Assembly (NCBI GenBank): GCA_019237115.1
Contig: JAFAHS010000249.1
Location: 22,160-86,159, forward strand
Length of the DNA stretch: 64,000 nt
From: Deltaproteobacteria bacterium
GTDB lineage: Bacteria > Desulfobacterota > Binatia > Binatales > Binataceae
Direction of reading: 5' to 3'
A program made the position numbers and the translations under genes. Positions 1 to 7,296 of the stretch are shown here, one piece after another (within the stretch, counting starts at the first letter, position 1; the number at the start of each line of letters is the position of its first letter). A model generated the notes under the pieces. That model was given only the letters and a program-made list of their open reading frames with translations, did no database searches and was not told the origin of the DNA.

Positions 1-1
1 C

Positions 2-319
2 GTGCGCGAACTCGAAAATACGGTCGAGCGCGCCGCCATTCTCGCCGAGACGGACGTTATCCATTCGCACGACCTGCCTGACAAGCTGCGCACCCCGTCG
101 GCCGCCGCCGTCGCGAGCATGGATAGCTCGGGATTGACCCTCGAGGAACTGGAACGCGAGCACATCAAGCGCATTCTCGAGAAGGTGGATGGCGACAAGG
201 CGCGCGCGGCGCAGGCGCTGGGTATCCATCTGTCGACCCTATATCGCAAGGTGCAGCGCTACCGGCTGGATGGACCCCCGAACGGCACCGGCACCGAGGC
301 CGCCGGGCGCCCCGCCTGA
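2..319 (+). CDS. Sigma-54-dependent response regulator (NtrC family), C-terminal fragment
   Basis: This is the 3' end of a gene whose start lies before the window. The first residues (VRELENTVERA) match the conserved end of the AAA+ sigma-54 activator domain. They are followed by a variable linker and a Fis-type helix-turn-helix (GDKARAAQALGIHLSTLYRK, about residues 64-83 of the fragment). Proteins of this type bind upstream activating sequences and use ATP to remodel the sigma-54 holoenzyme, often as partners of a sensor kinase. The receiver domain and Walker motifs are not visible, so the signal sensed cannot be stated. tatA follows after about 70 bp. The family call is firm; the specific regulon is unknown. 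Confidence 0.88.
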   Translation: MRELENTVERAAILAETDVIHSHDLPDKLRTPSAAAVASMDSSGLTLEELEREHIKRILEKVDGDKARAAQALGIHLSTLYRKVQRYRLDGPPNGTGTEAAGRPA

Positions 320-388
320 TGGCCCGTAGCAATGTCGGAATTGGACGGATAAACTGGTTAGCGGCGGGTCGAACCGCCGGAGACGAAT

Positions 389-595
389 ATGGATCTATTC
401 GCCCCATCGCATCTGCTGATCATCCTGCTGATCATCCTGGTGATTTTCGGTCCCAGCAAGCTCGGCGATATCGGCGGCGCGCTCGGTAAAGGCATCAAGG
501 ATTTCAAGCGCGCGATGAACGAGCCCGACGAGGCCAGCAAGCCCGCGGCGGCCAAAGCCGAAGAACCCAAGCCCAGCGACGTCAAGCCCAGCTAG
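389..595 (+). CDS. tatA: Sec-independent translocase subunit TatA/TatE
   Basis: A 68-residue protein with the TatA layout: one N-terminal membrane helix (about residues 7-21, LLIILLIILVIFGPSK), the FGPSKL hinge, an amphipathic helix (GDIGGALGKGIKDFKRAM) and a charged, Ala/Lys/Pro-rich cytoplasmic tail. TatA oligomers form the passage through which folded proteins carrying twin-arginine signals cross the inner membrane. The length is at the short end for the family, as for TatE. A GGAG lies about 8 bp before the ATG. tatB and tatC are not in the window, but a clear Tat substrate (the DUF1501 protein at 50868-52178) is. Confidence 0.93.
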   Translation: MDLFAPSHLLIILLIILVIFGPSKLGDIGGALGKGIKDFKRAMNEPDEASKPAAAKAEEPKPSDVKPS

Positions 596-611
596 GGCGC
601 AGAGCCGATCG

Positions 612-626
612 CCGGGGCTTCCCCGG
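612..626. terminator. Stable GC hairpin after tatA (possible terminator)
   Basis: CCGGGG-CTT-CCCCGG forms a perfect 6-bp stem with a 3-base loop about 17 bp past the tatA stop. It lacks a following T-run, so an intrinsic terminator is not proven. It lies between tatA and the convergent lexA. Confidence 0.35.
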
Positions 627-793
627 ACGATCCGGGCCGGACTTTTCCGAATCTGCCTGAGCCCGAGAACTCCCGAAGAATTCAGTTAGCCCCAAGACCG
701 GCCAGGGCCGGGTCGCGCTACGATTCAGGGCCCCGCCGGGTGGCGTGGCTCCAAGACCAGGCCTGAGTGGGGTTGGCGAAGGACTTGTGCTGG

Positions 794-1402
794 CTACCGG
801 TAGTGGCGCATCAGGCCGACCACGACTCCGCGAATCATCAAGTCCTTCGGATCGACGAAGATCGGTTGCATCGAAGCGTTGGCGGGCTGCAGTCGCACTT
901 TTCCATCCGCTTCACGATAGAACTTTTTCACAGTGGCCTCGTTCCCGCCGACCAGCGCGATGACGGTTTCCCCGTTGTCCGCGAATTCGCGGGACTCCAC
1001 GATGATGTAGTCGCCATCGCGAATGCCGTCATCGATCATCGACTCGCCCTTGACCCGCAGGCAGAAGGTCTCGTCGTGCCGGATAAACTCTTCCGGCACG
1101 CTGATACTTTCGTTGGTTTCGATTGCTTCGATTGGAACGCCGGCGGCGACCGTACCCTGAAGCTTGATAGCGTGAGCACCCGCACCCTTGGCCCCCGGCA
1201 CTTCCAGCGCGCGACTGTGATTGTGCTCGCGACGGATGGCACCCTTCTGTTCCAGGTTCCGAAGGTGCTTGTGCACGGTAGCCAGCGAGGAAAGCCCGAA
1301 GTGTTGGCCGATCTCCGCCAAGGTCGGAGCATAACCGTGCTCACTGATATACTGTTCCAGATAGTCCACCATCTGCTTCTGGCGCTTGGTAAGTGTTGCC
1401 AT
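794..1402 (-). CDS. lexA: SOS regulator LexA
   Basis: A 202-residue LexA, typical in length. The N-terminal winged helix (about 1-65) includes a family-like recognition helix LSSLATVHKHLRNL. The S24 peptidase domain shows the Ala87-Gly88 self-cleavage bond (VAAGVP), catalytic Ser121 (GESMIDD) and catalytic Lys159 (ATVKKFYRE). LexA represses DNA-damage genes and cleaves itself when RecA filaments form. The start is supported by a strong Shine-Dalgarno (GGGGAGGA) about 6 bp upstream. Its 5' region carries a direct repeat shared with the imuA promoter (see 1439-1455), suggesting autoregulation. It is divergent from the ferredoxin gene. Confidence 0.97.
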   Translation of the reverse strand: MATLTKRQKQMVDYLEQYISEHGYAPTLAEIGQHFGLSSLATVHKHLRNLEQKGAIRREHNHSRALEVPGAKGAGAHAIKLQGTVAAGVPIEAIETNESISVPEEFIRHDETFCLRVKGESMIDDGIRDGDYIIVESREFADNGETVIALVGGNEATVKKFYREADGKVRLQPANASMQPIFVDPKDLMIRGVVVGLMRHYR

Positions 1403-1438
1403 TGATGGTCCTCCCCCTCACCGGCTAGATGCATGATG

Positions 1439-1455
1439 GCGAAAATTCGGCGAAG
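1439..1455 (-). promoter_or_regulatory. Candidate LexA operator: CTTCGC-N5-TTTCGC direct repeat upstream of lexA
   Basis: On the minus strand the sequence reads CTTCGCCGAATTTTCGC, two TTCGC half-sites with an 11-bp period, 37-53 bp upstream of the lexA start. The same CTTCGC-N5-TTTCGC pattern occurs just upstream of imuA (25043-25059). Direct-repeat operators with an 11-bp period are known for alphaproteobacterial LexA (GTTC-N7-GTTC). Assignment as an operator is inference from the shared motif and from gene function. Confidence 0.5.
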
Positions 1456-1511
1456 CTGCAAGACCAGTCGGCTCTTGGTTTCATGTCGACAACGCGACCG
1501 ATAACTTGGAA

Positions 1512-1523
1512 GGGAGTTCTCCC
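1512..1523. promoter_or_regulatory. Perfect inverted repeat GGGAG-TT-CTCCC
   Basis: A 12-bp perfect palindrome with a 2-base centre lies between divergent lexA and the ferredoxin gene, directly before the ATG of a short leader frame at 1524. It overlaps the likely ribosome binding site of that frame, so it could be an operator or could hide the site in RNA. Function is not known. Confidence 0.3.
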
Positions 1524-1580
1524 ATGAAGCCCCCATGTTGGTTGTTTCGAGCGGACCTCTTAGTGGGTCGGAACGTCTGA
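1524..1580 (+). CDS. Possible 18-codon leader peptide before the ferredoxin gene
   Basis: The frame encodes MKPPCWLFRADLLVGRNV. It has a better ribosome binding site (GGAAGGGAG, about 9 bp upstream) than the ferredoxin gene itself, and it stops 8 bp before the ferredoxin ATG at 1589, a distance that allows translational coupling. No similarity is recognised. It may be a chance frame, and conservation in relatives would be needed to accept it. Confidence 0.25.
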   Translation: MKPPCWLFRADLLVGRNV

Positions 1581-1588
1581 CACCACCG

Positions 1589-1963
1589 ATGGCTAAGCTC
1601 AGAGTAATCTTCGAAAATGGCGACCCCGAGCGGGTAATCGAATTCGACCCCGCCAAAGCGCCCTTCCATCACGACGGCCTACCCGGATCGATCCTCGATA
1701 TCCTGCTCGGACACAAGATCCATCTGGAGCACGCCTGTGGAGGCAATTGCGCATGCACCACCTGCCACGTGATCGTGAAGCAGGGTGGCAAGCAGCTCAG
1801 CGAAGCGACCGAACAAGAAGAGGACATGCTGGACAAAGCGCCGGGGCTGACCCCAACCTCACGCCTCGGATGCCAGTCAGTCGTCGAGGACCCGAACGCC
1901 GAAATCACCGTCGTCATCCCGCGGTACACCATAAACCTGACCAGCGAAGCGGCGGAGGAATGA
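1589..1963 (+). CDS. [2Fe-2S] ferredoxin, ISC/adrenodoxin type
   Basis: From the ATG at 1589 (MAKLRVIFENG) the product is 124 residues, close to the length of bacterial Fdx. The cluster motif is HACGGNCACTTC, with the fourth ligand in RLGCQSV, matching the C-x5-C-x2-C...C arrangement of ISC-type ferredoxins. It would carry electrons for Fe-S cluster assembly or for a dedicated oxygenase. A longer frame opens at 1535, but its extra residues are unlike the family, so the internal start is preferred even though no Shine-Dalgarno precedes it. A flavin reductase gene follows on the same strand after about 96 bp, a plausible electron donor. No other isc genes are present. Confidence 0.9.
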   Translation: MAKLRVIFENGDPERVIEFDPAKAPFHHDGLPGSILDILLGHKIHLEHACGGNCACTTCHVIVKQGGKQLSEATEQEEDMLDKAPGLTPTSRLGCQSVVEDPNAEITVVIPRYTINLTSEAAEE

Positions 1964-2059
1964 GATGGGTCACGGTCACGGGAGGTCAGCACCAGCGAAT
2001 CTCTGGCCCGCTCGGTGGCGTGGTACCCTGGGGATCTACGTGACCGAGGTTTCACCGGC

Positions 2060-2788
2060 ATGAGCCCATCCGACAGCCACACCAGCTCCCGTCCAACCCG
2101 CACCGCGCGGGTCGAGCGCATATTCGATCATACCTCGGACACGCGCTCGCTCTTCCTTGCACCCGTCGATGGCAGCAGACTCCGATACCTGCCCGGACAG
2201 TTCATCTCGATTGCAATCACGCTTCCCGACGAGACCCGGACCCGTCCCTACACGATCGCGTCGCCGCCCACCGGGGGCACACCATTCGAAATCTGTTTCA
2301 ACCGGGTTGCGGGGGGACGGGGTGCTGACTGGCTCTTCGATCGCCAGCTCGGACACAGCGTCGAATTCACCGGGCCATACGGCGCCTTCACGATGGAGTC
2401 GGTGCCAGCGGTGGAAACCATCTTCCTGGCCGACGCAACCGCCATCGCGCCGATCCGGGCGATGATTCAGCACGCCGCAGAGTCGACCGCCCCTCCGCTG
2501 ATGACGCTGCTGTATGCGGCGCGATCTCCGGAGCACATCCTCTACCGTGCGGAATTCGAGTCGCTCGCAGCCCGCGCGCGCGGTTTTCATTTTGAACCAT
2601 TGATTCTTCCCCAATCGGAACTATATGAGGGTCTGCGCACCGAAACCGAGCGCCGATGGGTCCGGGGCGACGGGAACCGCTCCCGCCACTTCTACATTTG
2701 CGGCATAGGTAAGGGGGTTATCGCCCTGCGCGATCTCTTGAGAGGAGCAGGCTACGAACGTCGCGCGGTGCACTACGAGCAGTGGTAA
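2060..2788 (+). CDS. Ferredoxin-NAD(P)H reductase-like flavoprotein
   Basis: A 242-residue protein of the ferredoxin reductase superfamily. An FAD-binding barrel occupies about residues 15-110 and carries the RPYTIAS flavin motif (62-68) and a GPYG turn. A Rossmann-like NAD(P) domain follows, with ADATAIAPIRAM (125-136) where relatives usually have a Gly-rich GGTGIAPI. The usual CGP near the C-terminus is represented by YICGIGKGV. The protein is likely to transfer electrons between NAD(P)H and the ferredoxin encoded just upstream. The changed glycine loop may alter nucleotide preference. The start at 2060 fits the family better than the upstream in-frame ATG at 2015. Confidence 0.82.
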   Translation: MSPSDSHTSSRPTRTARVERIFDHTSDTRSLFLAPVDGSRLRYLPGQFISIAITLPDETRTRPYTIASPPTGGTPFEICFNRVAGGRGADWLFDRQLGHSVEFTGPYGAFTMESVPAVETIFLADATAIAPIRAMIQHAAESTAPPLMTLLYAARSPEHILYRAEFESLAARARGFHFEPLILPQSELYEGLRTETERRWVRGDGNRSRHFYICGIGKGVIALRDLLRGAGYERRAVHYEQW

Positions 2789-2869
2789 GAGGAAACCCGC
2801 AATCCGCTGATGCCAGGGGAAACCAACTCTCTCAGTTGCAGAGCATCCGCATTCTGCCGATTCCGGTTG

Positions 2870-3802
2870 CTATTGGCTGAACACCTTGCGCAACGCCAGC
2901 GCTGCCTCGTCTACCGCTCTTTTGCCCTGGTCGAGCACACCGGGCATCGTGAAGAATCCGTGGATCATGCCGTCGTAGCGGGTGACGCTGACCGGAACCC
3001 CTGCGGCGCGCAGCTTCTCTCCGTAGGCCTCGCCTTCATCTCGCAAGGGATCGAACTCGGCCGTGATGATGAGCGCGGGCGGCAGCCCCTTATGGCTCTT
3101 CGCTAACGCGGGCGAGGCGAGCGGGTCGGTCCGGTCGGCATCGTCGCGCAGATAACTTCCCCACAAATGCTTCACCGCCTTATCGGTCAGGAAGTAATCG
3201 GTGAAGGTCTTGTGCGAGTTGGTATTTAGCGCACCATCCGTAGCCGGATAGATGAGCAGCTGGAACTTGATCGCCGGCCTCCTGCGGTCGCGTGCCAGCA
3301 GCGATACCACCGCCGCGAGGTTGCCGCCGGCGCTGTCGCCCCCGACCGCGATTCGCCCGGGATCCGCGCCGAATTCCCGCGCATGCTCGGCCGCCCACGC
3401 GGTAGCCTGATAGCAATCCTCGACCGCGGCCGGAAACTTGTTTTCGGGCGCGAGCCGGTAATCGACTGCGAGTGTCACACACCCCGCACGATTGGTAAGC
3501 GAACGGCAGGCGTTGTCGTGGGTGTCGAGGTCGCCGATCACCCATCCGCCGCCGTGATAGAACACCAGCAACGGAAAAGGTCCGGCGCCCGCGGGGCTAT
3601 AAATTCGAATCGGAATCTGCCCGGCGGGACCCGGAATCTTGCGGTCCTCGACTCTTGCAACCTCCTCGGTGTCGCCGGCCAGCATCTTGAAGGTGGCCGA
3701 GGTAAGCCGCCGCGCAGCTTCGGGCGGCAGCTCTTCGATCTTGGGTCCAGGCGCGAGCGCCATCTGTTTGATCAGGGCAGCGGCCTGCGGATCGAGCGGC
3801 AT
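2870..3802 (-). CDS. Alpha/beta hydrolase, hormone-sensitive-lipase (HSL) family esterase
   Basis: A 310-residue HSL-type esterase from the start MPLDPQAAAL. It has the oxyanion motif HGGG (83-86), the nucleophile elbow GDSAGG with Ser157, the acid Asp251 (EFDPLRDEG) and the base His281 (DGMIHGF). All active-site parts are present, so it should hydrolyse short- to medium-chain esters. There is no signal peptide, so it is probably cytoplasmic. The gene stands alone between the reductase and the ThuA-like gene. The true substrate cannot be told from sequence. An upstream in-frame ATG at 3898 would add 32 residues without family character. Confidence 0.92.
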   Translation of the reverse strand: MPLDPQAAALIKQMALAPGPKIEELPPEAARRLTSATFKMLAGDTEEVARVEDRKIPGPAGQIPIRIYSPAGAGPFPLLVFYHGGGWVIGDLDTHDNACRSLTNRAGCVTLAVDYRLAPENKFPAAVEDCYQATAWAAEHAREFGADPGRIAVGGDSAGGNLAAVVSLLARDRRRPAIKFQLLIYPATDGALNTNSHKTFTDYFLTDKAVKHLWGSYLRDDADRTDPLASPALAKSHKGLPPALIITAEFDPLRDEGEAYGEKLRAAGVPVSVTRYDGMIHGFFTMPGVLDQGKRAVDEAALALRKVFSQ

Positions 3803-3928
3803 AGACGACACCTCCGACGAGTTCAGCTTTGCAAATTCCGGCGGTGACTTTCCACCGCGCAAGACGAATTTGCAGACTACCGCGATTTCGCAGAGCATTC
3901 ACGGAACGACGCTCTGGAATCCGCGCTA

Positions 3929-4753
3929 TTACGATGGCGCCGTGCCCCAGTCCATCGCGTTGCGCAGCAGGCGGTCGAACTGCGGGAGCTCCCAGGAGCC
4001 GCGGAAGGTCAGCGGGGTCTTGCCGGTAGGTTCCACGCTCGTGTCGACAAAAGGTTGCACACTGTTGGTCGGGTTGTGACAGTGGCCAAGCGCGATGTAG
4101 GTTACCGCGCCCGTTCCTACCGGGCGGGAATAGCCAAGCACCCGGGTCTTGCCATCGGGGAGGACCGAGGTGTCCCCGTCGTACACGAAACCAAAGCCGG
4201 GCGGCGACGGATCGTGCTGGAGTTCCGTGGTCAACAGGTTCTTGGTGTCCTCGGCATGCTGGAGTTCGATCAGGTAGAGCTCGTCGCAGGTTTCGAATGA
4301 TTGTGGCAGCCCGCTGGTGATGGGATCGGAGGGGTCGGCGATATGGACGTGGAATTTTCTTAGGGGAGGATGGTTCAGAAAAAAGCTGCCCAAGGTATCG
4401 TGGTAGGCACCTTTGACCATCTTGCGGCGCTGCTCTTCGACTCGGGCGGCCTTGCCGCCGCTGGTACCGTGAAGCGCAAGCCAGCGCCCGCCAGCCTCAA
4501 GCCAGCCGCGCAGCTGCCCGTTCTGCTCATCGTCGGGATACGGGCCCGCGACGTAAGTGACGAGTAGGCGCGTTTCCGGGAGCCAACGCGCCAGATCGCT
4601 GTAGTCGTTGCTTACGGTCGTGTAAATCGCCGGGTTCTGCTCCAGGATGCCGAGCAATCGCAGTCGGGCATAGTTCATGTCGTGCCCCGCCGCGGTGCCC
4701 GGAGGAAATCCGCCCACGATCAGATGGACTCGCGTGTTTTGCGGTCTAGGCAT
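3929..4753 (-). CDS. ThuA-like (trehalose utilization) domain protein
   Basis: About 274 residues from MPRPQNTRVHLIVGGFPPG. The sequence shows the ThuA class I glutamine-amidotransferase-like fold: an N-terminal strand and loop with HDMNYARLRLLGIL, then WLEAGGRWLALHGTSGG (the elbow region), KMVKGAYHDTLGSFFLNHPP, and a C-terminal GTGAVTYIALGHCHN. ThuA-like proteins are often linked to sugar metabolism but few have defined activities. No sugar genes adjoin it here. The cytoplasmic location is inferred from the lack of a signal peptide. The fold call is good; the function is open. Confidence 0.75.
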   Translation of the reverse strand: MPRPQNTRVHLIVGGFPPGTAAGHDMNYARLRLLGILEQNPAIYTTVSNDYSDLARWLPETRLLVTYVAGPYPDDEQNGQLRGWLEAGGRWLALHGTSGGKAARVEEQRRKMVKGAYHDTLGSFFLNHPPLRKFHVHIADPSDPITSGLPQSFETCDELYLIELQHAEDTKNLLTTELQHDPSPPGFGFVYDGDTSVLPDGKTRVLGYSRPVGTGAVTYIALGHCHNPTNSVQPFVDTSVEPTGKTPLTFRGSWELPQFDRLLRNAMDWGTAPS

Positions 4754-4994
4754 GCTCGCTTCCTCGCTGATTCGACTATTGCGCATCCGGAAGCGAAGAG
4801 ATACCGGGCCGGGGCCGGCAATTCCTCACCCGCCGCGCAGAACCCGGGCGCGGACTGCCGCCCGCGCGGAAGTGAACTACGCTGCGAAATTTCTCGACGT
4901 TTCTGTGCACGCTTCAAGTCTCGGTGAGAGCTCCTTCGAGGTTCTGCCTTCTTAAGCGTGGCAGGAAATTCCGGCACCACCGCCTCAGGTCGGG

Positions 4995-5843
4995 CTAGGC
5001 GCTCTCCGCGTACTTAAGCAGCAGGCTCACCTCACCGGGGTAGCTCTCGATTCTGGTTGCGCGCTTGATTCTTCGCTCTCGTTCCAGTCTGTGGGTGGCC
5101 GAGGCTACCAGGCTCGGCGGGATGGCCAGCAGCCGGGCTACGCTCTTTTCCGAGCCAAACCCTGCCACCTCCAAATAACGCCGGACCACGCGGTAGGCGG
5201 CTTCGCGCGCGCTCAGCTCGCGCGCCTCGCGCATCGCGTCGGGCCAACGATGGTCCATCGTGTCCCACACGTAGGTGAAGGGCTCGTAGCGCTCCTCCAC
5301 CTTCAGGGCGAGAAACTTTTCCTGGAGTTCCTTCATGGCGCGGTCGAACGCCGCGCGGCTCTTGGGCTGCGCGTAACCCGAGGTCAGCTTGAGCGCACGT
5401 GTCTCGGCCGCGCCGCGCTTCACCAGCGCATCCATTACCAGCTTCGCACAATGGGAGAGCATGCCGTTCGTGTACAGCCGGCGATAGCCGCCGGGAGCCA
5501 CGCGCAGCCGCAGGAACGCGCCCAGCAGATCGCGCGCGATAAAACTCGGCCGTCCCGCAATCGCCTTGCCGTAGTAGACCAGACGCTTGGCCGCCAGTTC
5601 GTCTTTGAGCCGCCAGGTCATCCCGATCGCGTGGTCGTGCTGGATATGCTCGGGCAGCGCGGGTTCGCGCGCGCCAACGATCGCTTCACGCAGACACGGC
5701 ACCCCCAGCCCGGCGGTGAAACCCGCGCAAAACCCGACTTCGTTGATAAACGCCAATGCGGTCTTTTCATTGGTGACGCGGCGCGATCGGGTCCGACGAA
5801 AGTAGTAGTCGCGATGCGCCTCGAGGCACTGAAGCGTAGTCAC
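4995..5843 (-). CDS. Uncharacterised winged-helix protein, possibly AlkZ-related
   Basis: A 282-residue basic protein. The N-terminal part (RRVTNEKTALAFINEVGFCAGF) and overall arrangement recall proteins annotated as AlkZ-related (winged-helix DNA-glycosylase-like), but I recognise this only weakly. The C-terminal 70 residues (AAYRVVRRYLEVAGFGSEKSVARLLAIPPSLVASATHRLERERRIKR) look like a winged-helix DNA-binding unit. The middle holds a WDTMDHRWPD segment. No catalytic motif can be assigned with confidence. It lies 106 bp downstream of the ABC1 kinase gene on the same strand and could be read with it. Confidence 0.6.
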   Translation of the reverse strand: MTTLQCLEAHRDYYFRRTRSRRVTNEKTALAFINEVGFCAGFTAGLGVPCLREAIVGAREPALPEHIQHDHAIGMTWRLKDELAAKRLVYYGKAIAGRPSFIARDLLGAFLRLRVAPGGYRRLYTNGMLSHCAKLVMDALVKRGAAETRALKLTSGYAQPKSRAAFDRAMKELQEKFLALKVEERYEPFTYVWDTMDHRWPDAMREARELSAREAAYRVVRRYLEVAGFGSEKSVARLLAIPPSLVASATHRLERERRIKRATRIESYPGEVSLLLKYAESA

Positions 5844-5949
5844 GGTTGGTCAATCCAGGGAGGTCGGTGGGAATTTCCGCCCGGGCGGTTGTTCGAACAT
5901 GCTTGGTCCTCGTGATTCGCGTTTCCACCCGGGGAGGGTACCGTGCCGG

Positions 5950-7296
5950 TCAGTGCACGGTTGAGCCCCGCGCCGCCGCCTCGGCGTGTTCGACGCTCTT
6001 TTTGAAAATGCGACGGTAGTTGGTCTTCACGCCCAGGTGGCGGATTATGCTTTCCAGCCCGATCAGCGCGCGCAGCAGAAACACGCCGTGCGCGGGCGAC
6101 TTGTAGAGCTTGTGCTCGAATGCGATCTCGCCGACCTGGGTCGCATTGCCCACCGTGTCGTACTCGCGCGGGTCGTAGTCGCGATCCACCATCATCGGCG
6201 CGAACAGGATGCGGACGATTTTCACCATCGGAGCCGCATTCTGCGCGCGATCCACCCATCCCAGTTTCTGCATGCCCGCGCCGATCGCGCGCGCATCGTC
6301 GTCGATGATTCCGCGGGCCACCTGGAGGTAGGCCTTGCGCTCGGTGTCGCGAAAGCGGCGAATCGATCCGAAGTCGAGAATGCCCAGCCGGGGATGATAG
6401 TTCACCAGGTAGTTGCCGGGATGAAAATCGGTATGCAGCACCCCGAATTCCAGGATCTGCCGCCACACCATGGCGTGGCACTTGTTCGCCACCCAGGTGC
6501 GCAGCTCCAGGTCGACTTCCGGGCCCATCACGTCGGCCAGCGCGTAGCCCTCCACGAAAGTCATGGTGATGACGCGCTGCGAGCTGAGCTCCTTGACCAC
6601 CTCGGGGACCTCGACCTCCGGATCGTCAGCCAGCAGCCGCCCGAATTCCTGCATGTTACGGGCCTCGCTCACGTAGTCGAGTTCCTCGCGCAGCCGCGCC
6701 TCCAGCTCCGCGTAGATCGCCGCCGTGTCGACCTTCTGACGCATCACGTCGCGCCCGATCGCCTGCAGCGTGCGCAGCAGGAGTTTCAGGTTCTTGAGAT
6801 CTTCCTCGACCGTAGCTTCGACGCCCGGGTATTGGACCTTGACCGCCACCTCGCGTCCGTCCCTGAGACCCGCGCGATGGACCTGGCCGAGCGATGCGGC
6901 CGCGAACGCAGTATGGTCGAAAGTGCGAAACAGCTGCTCGGGGCGCTGGCCAATCTCGCGGCGAATCTGCTCCGCGATCGTACCGTAGCTCATCGGCGGA
7001 ACGCTCGACTGGGTTGCGCGCAACACGTCGAGTGCCTCGCCGGGCAGCAGGTCCTTGCGCATCGAGAGCATCTGAATCAGCTTCATGAACGCGCCGCGCA
7101 GGTTCTTCGAGCTTTCGAGAATCCGTTCCGCGTTGCGGATATGAGTCTCGAGCAGCTCGCGCTCCTGGGCGGTGCGGGAAAGGAAGGGACGGCGCAGGGA
7201 GGTCCACAGGTAGCTGGTGCCGACCTGGGAAGCAAGGCCACCCATCTTGATGGCGCGCCGCGCGCGACCCCGCGTGATCGGATTGCGAGTTGCCAT
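5950..7296 (-). CDS. ABC1/AarF/UbiB family atypical kinase
   Basis: A 448-residue ABC1 (UbiB/COQ8) protein from MATRNPITRG. Visible family motifs are the Ala-rich nucleotide loop AAASLGQVHRA (about 132-142), the invariant Lys (VAVKVQYPG, Lys153), the EELDYVSEARNMQEF segment, the HTDFHPGN catalytic loop and the LDFGSIR metal motif. The normally conserved KxGQ appears as KLIQ (72-75), with the Gly replaced. These proteins support isoprenoid quinone biosynthesis or lipid homeostasis through ATPase/kinase activity. The ATG overlaps the larB stop by one base (TGATG), implying coupled translation as the last gene of the thiL operon. Confidence 0.9.
   Translation of the reverse strand: MATRNPITRGRARRAIKMGGLASQVGTSYLWTSLRRPFLSRTAQERELLETHIRNAERILESSKNLRGAFMKLIQMLSMRKDLLPGEALDVLRATQSSVPPMSYGTIAEQIRREIGQRPEQLFRTFDHTAFAAASLGQVHRAGLRDGREVAVKVQYPGVEATVEEDLKNLKLLLRTLQAIGRDVMRQKVDTAAIYAELEARLREELDYVSEARNMQEFGRLLADDPEVEVPEVVKELSSQRVITMTFVEGYALADVMGPEVDLELRTWVANKCHAMVWRQILEFGVLHTDFHPGNYLVNYHPRLGILDFGSIRRFRDTERKAYLQVARGIIDDDARAIGAGMQKLGWVDRAQNAAPMVKIVRILFAPMMVDRDYDPREYDTVGNATQVGEIAFEHKLYKSPAHGVFLLRALIGLESIIRHLGVKTNYRRIFKKSVEHAEAAARGSTVH

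Noticed and set aside
1344..1360. CTG...CAG pair near the 5' end of lexA resembling an E. coli SOS box
   Set aside because: The spacing is 11, not 10, and it lies inside the lexA coding sequence. The direct repeat at 1439-1455 is a better candidate.
1463..1479. ACCA-N9-TGGT palindrome upstream of lexA
   Set aside because: Only four-base arms and no matching element at imuA, so it is likely chance.
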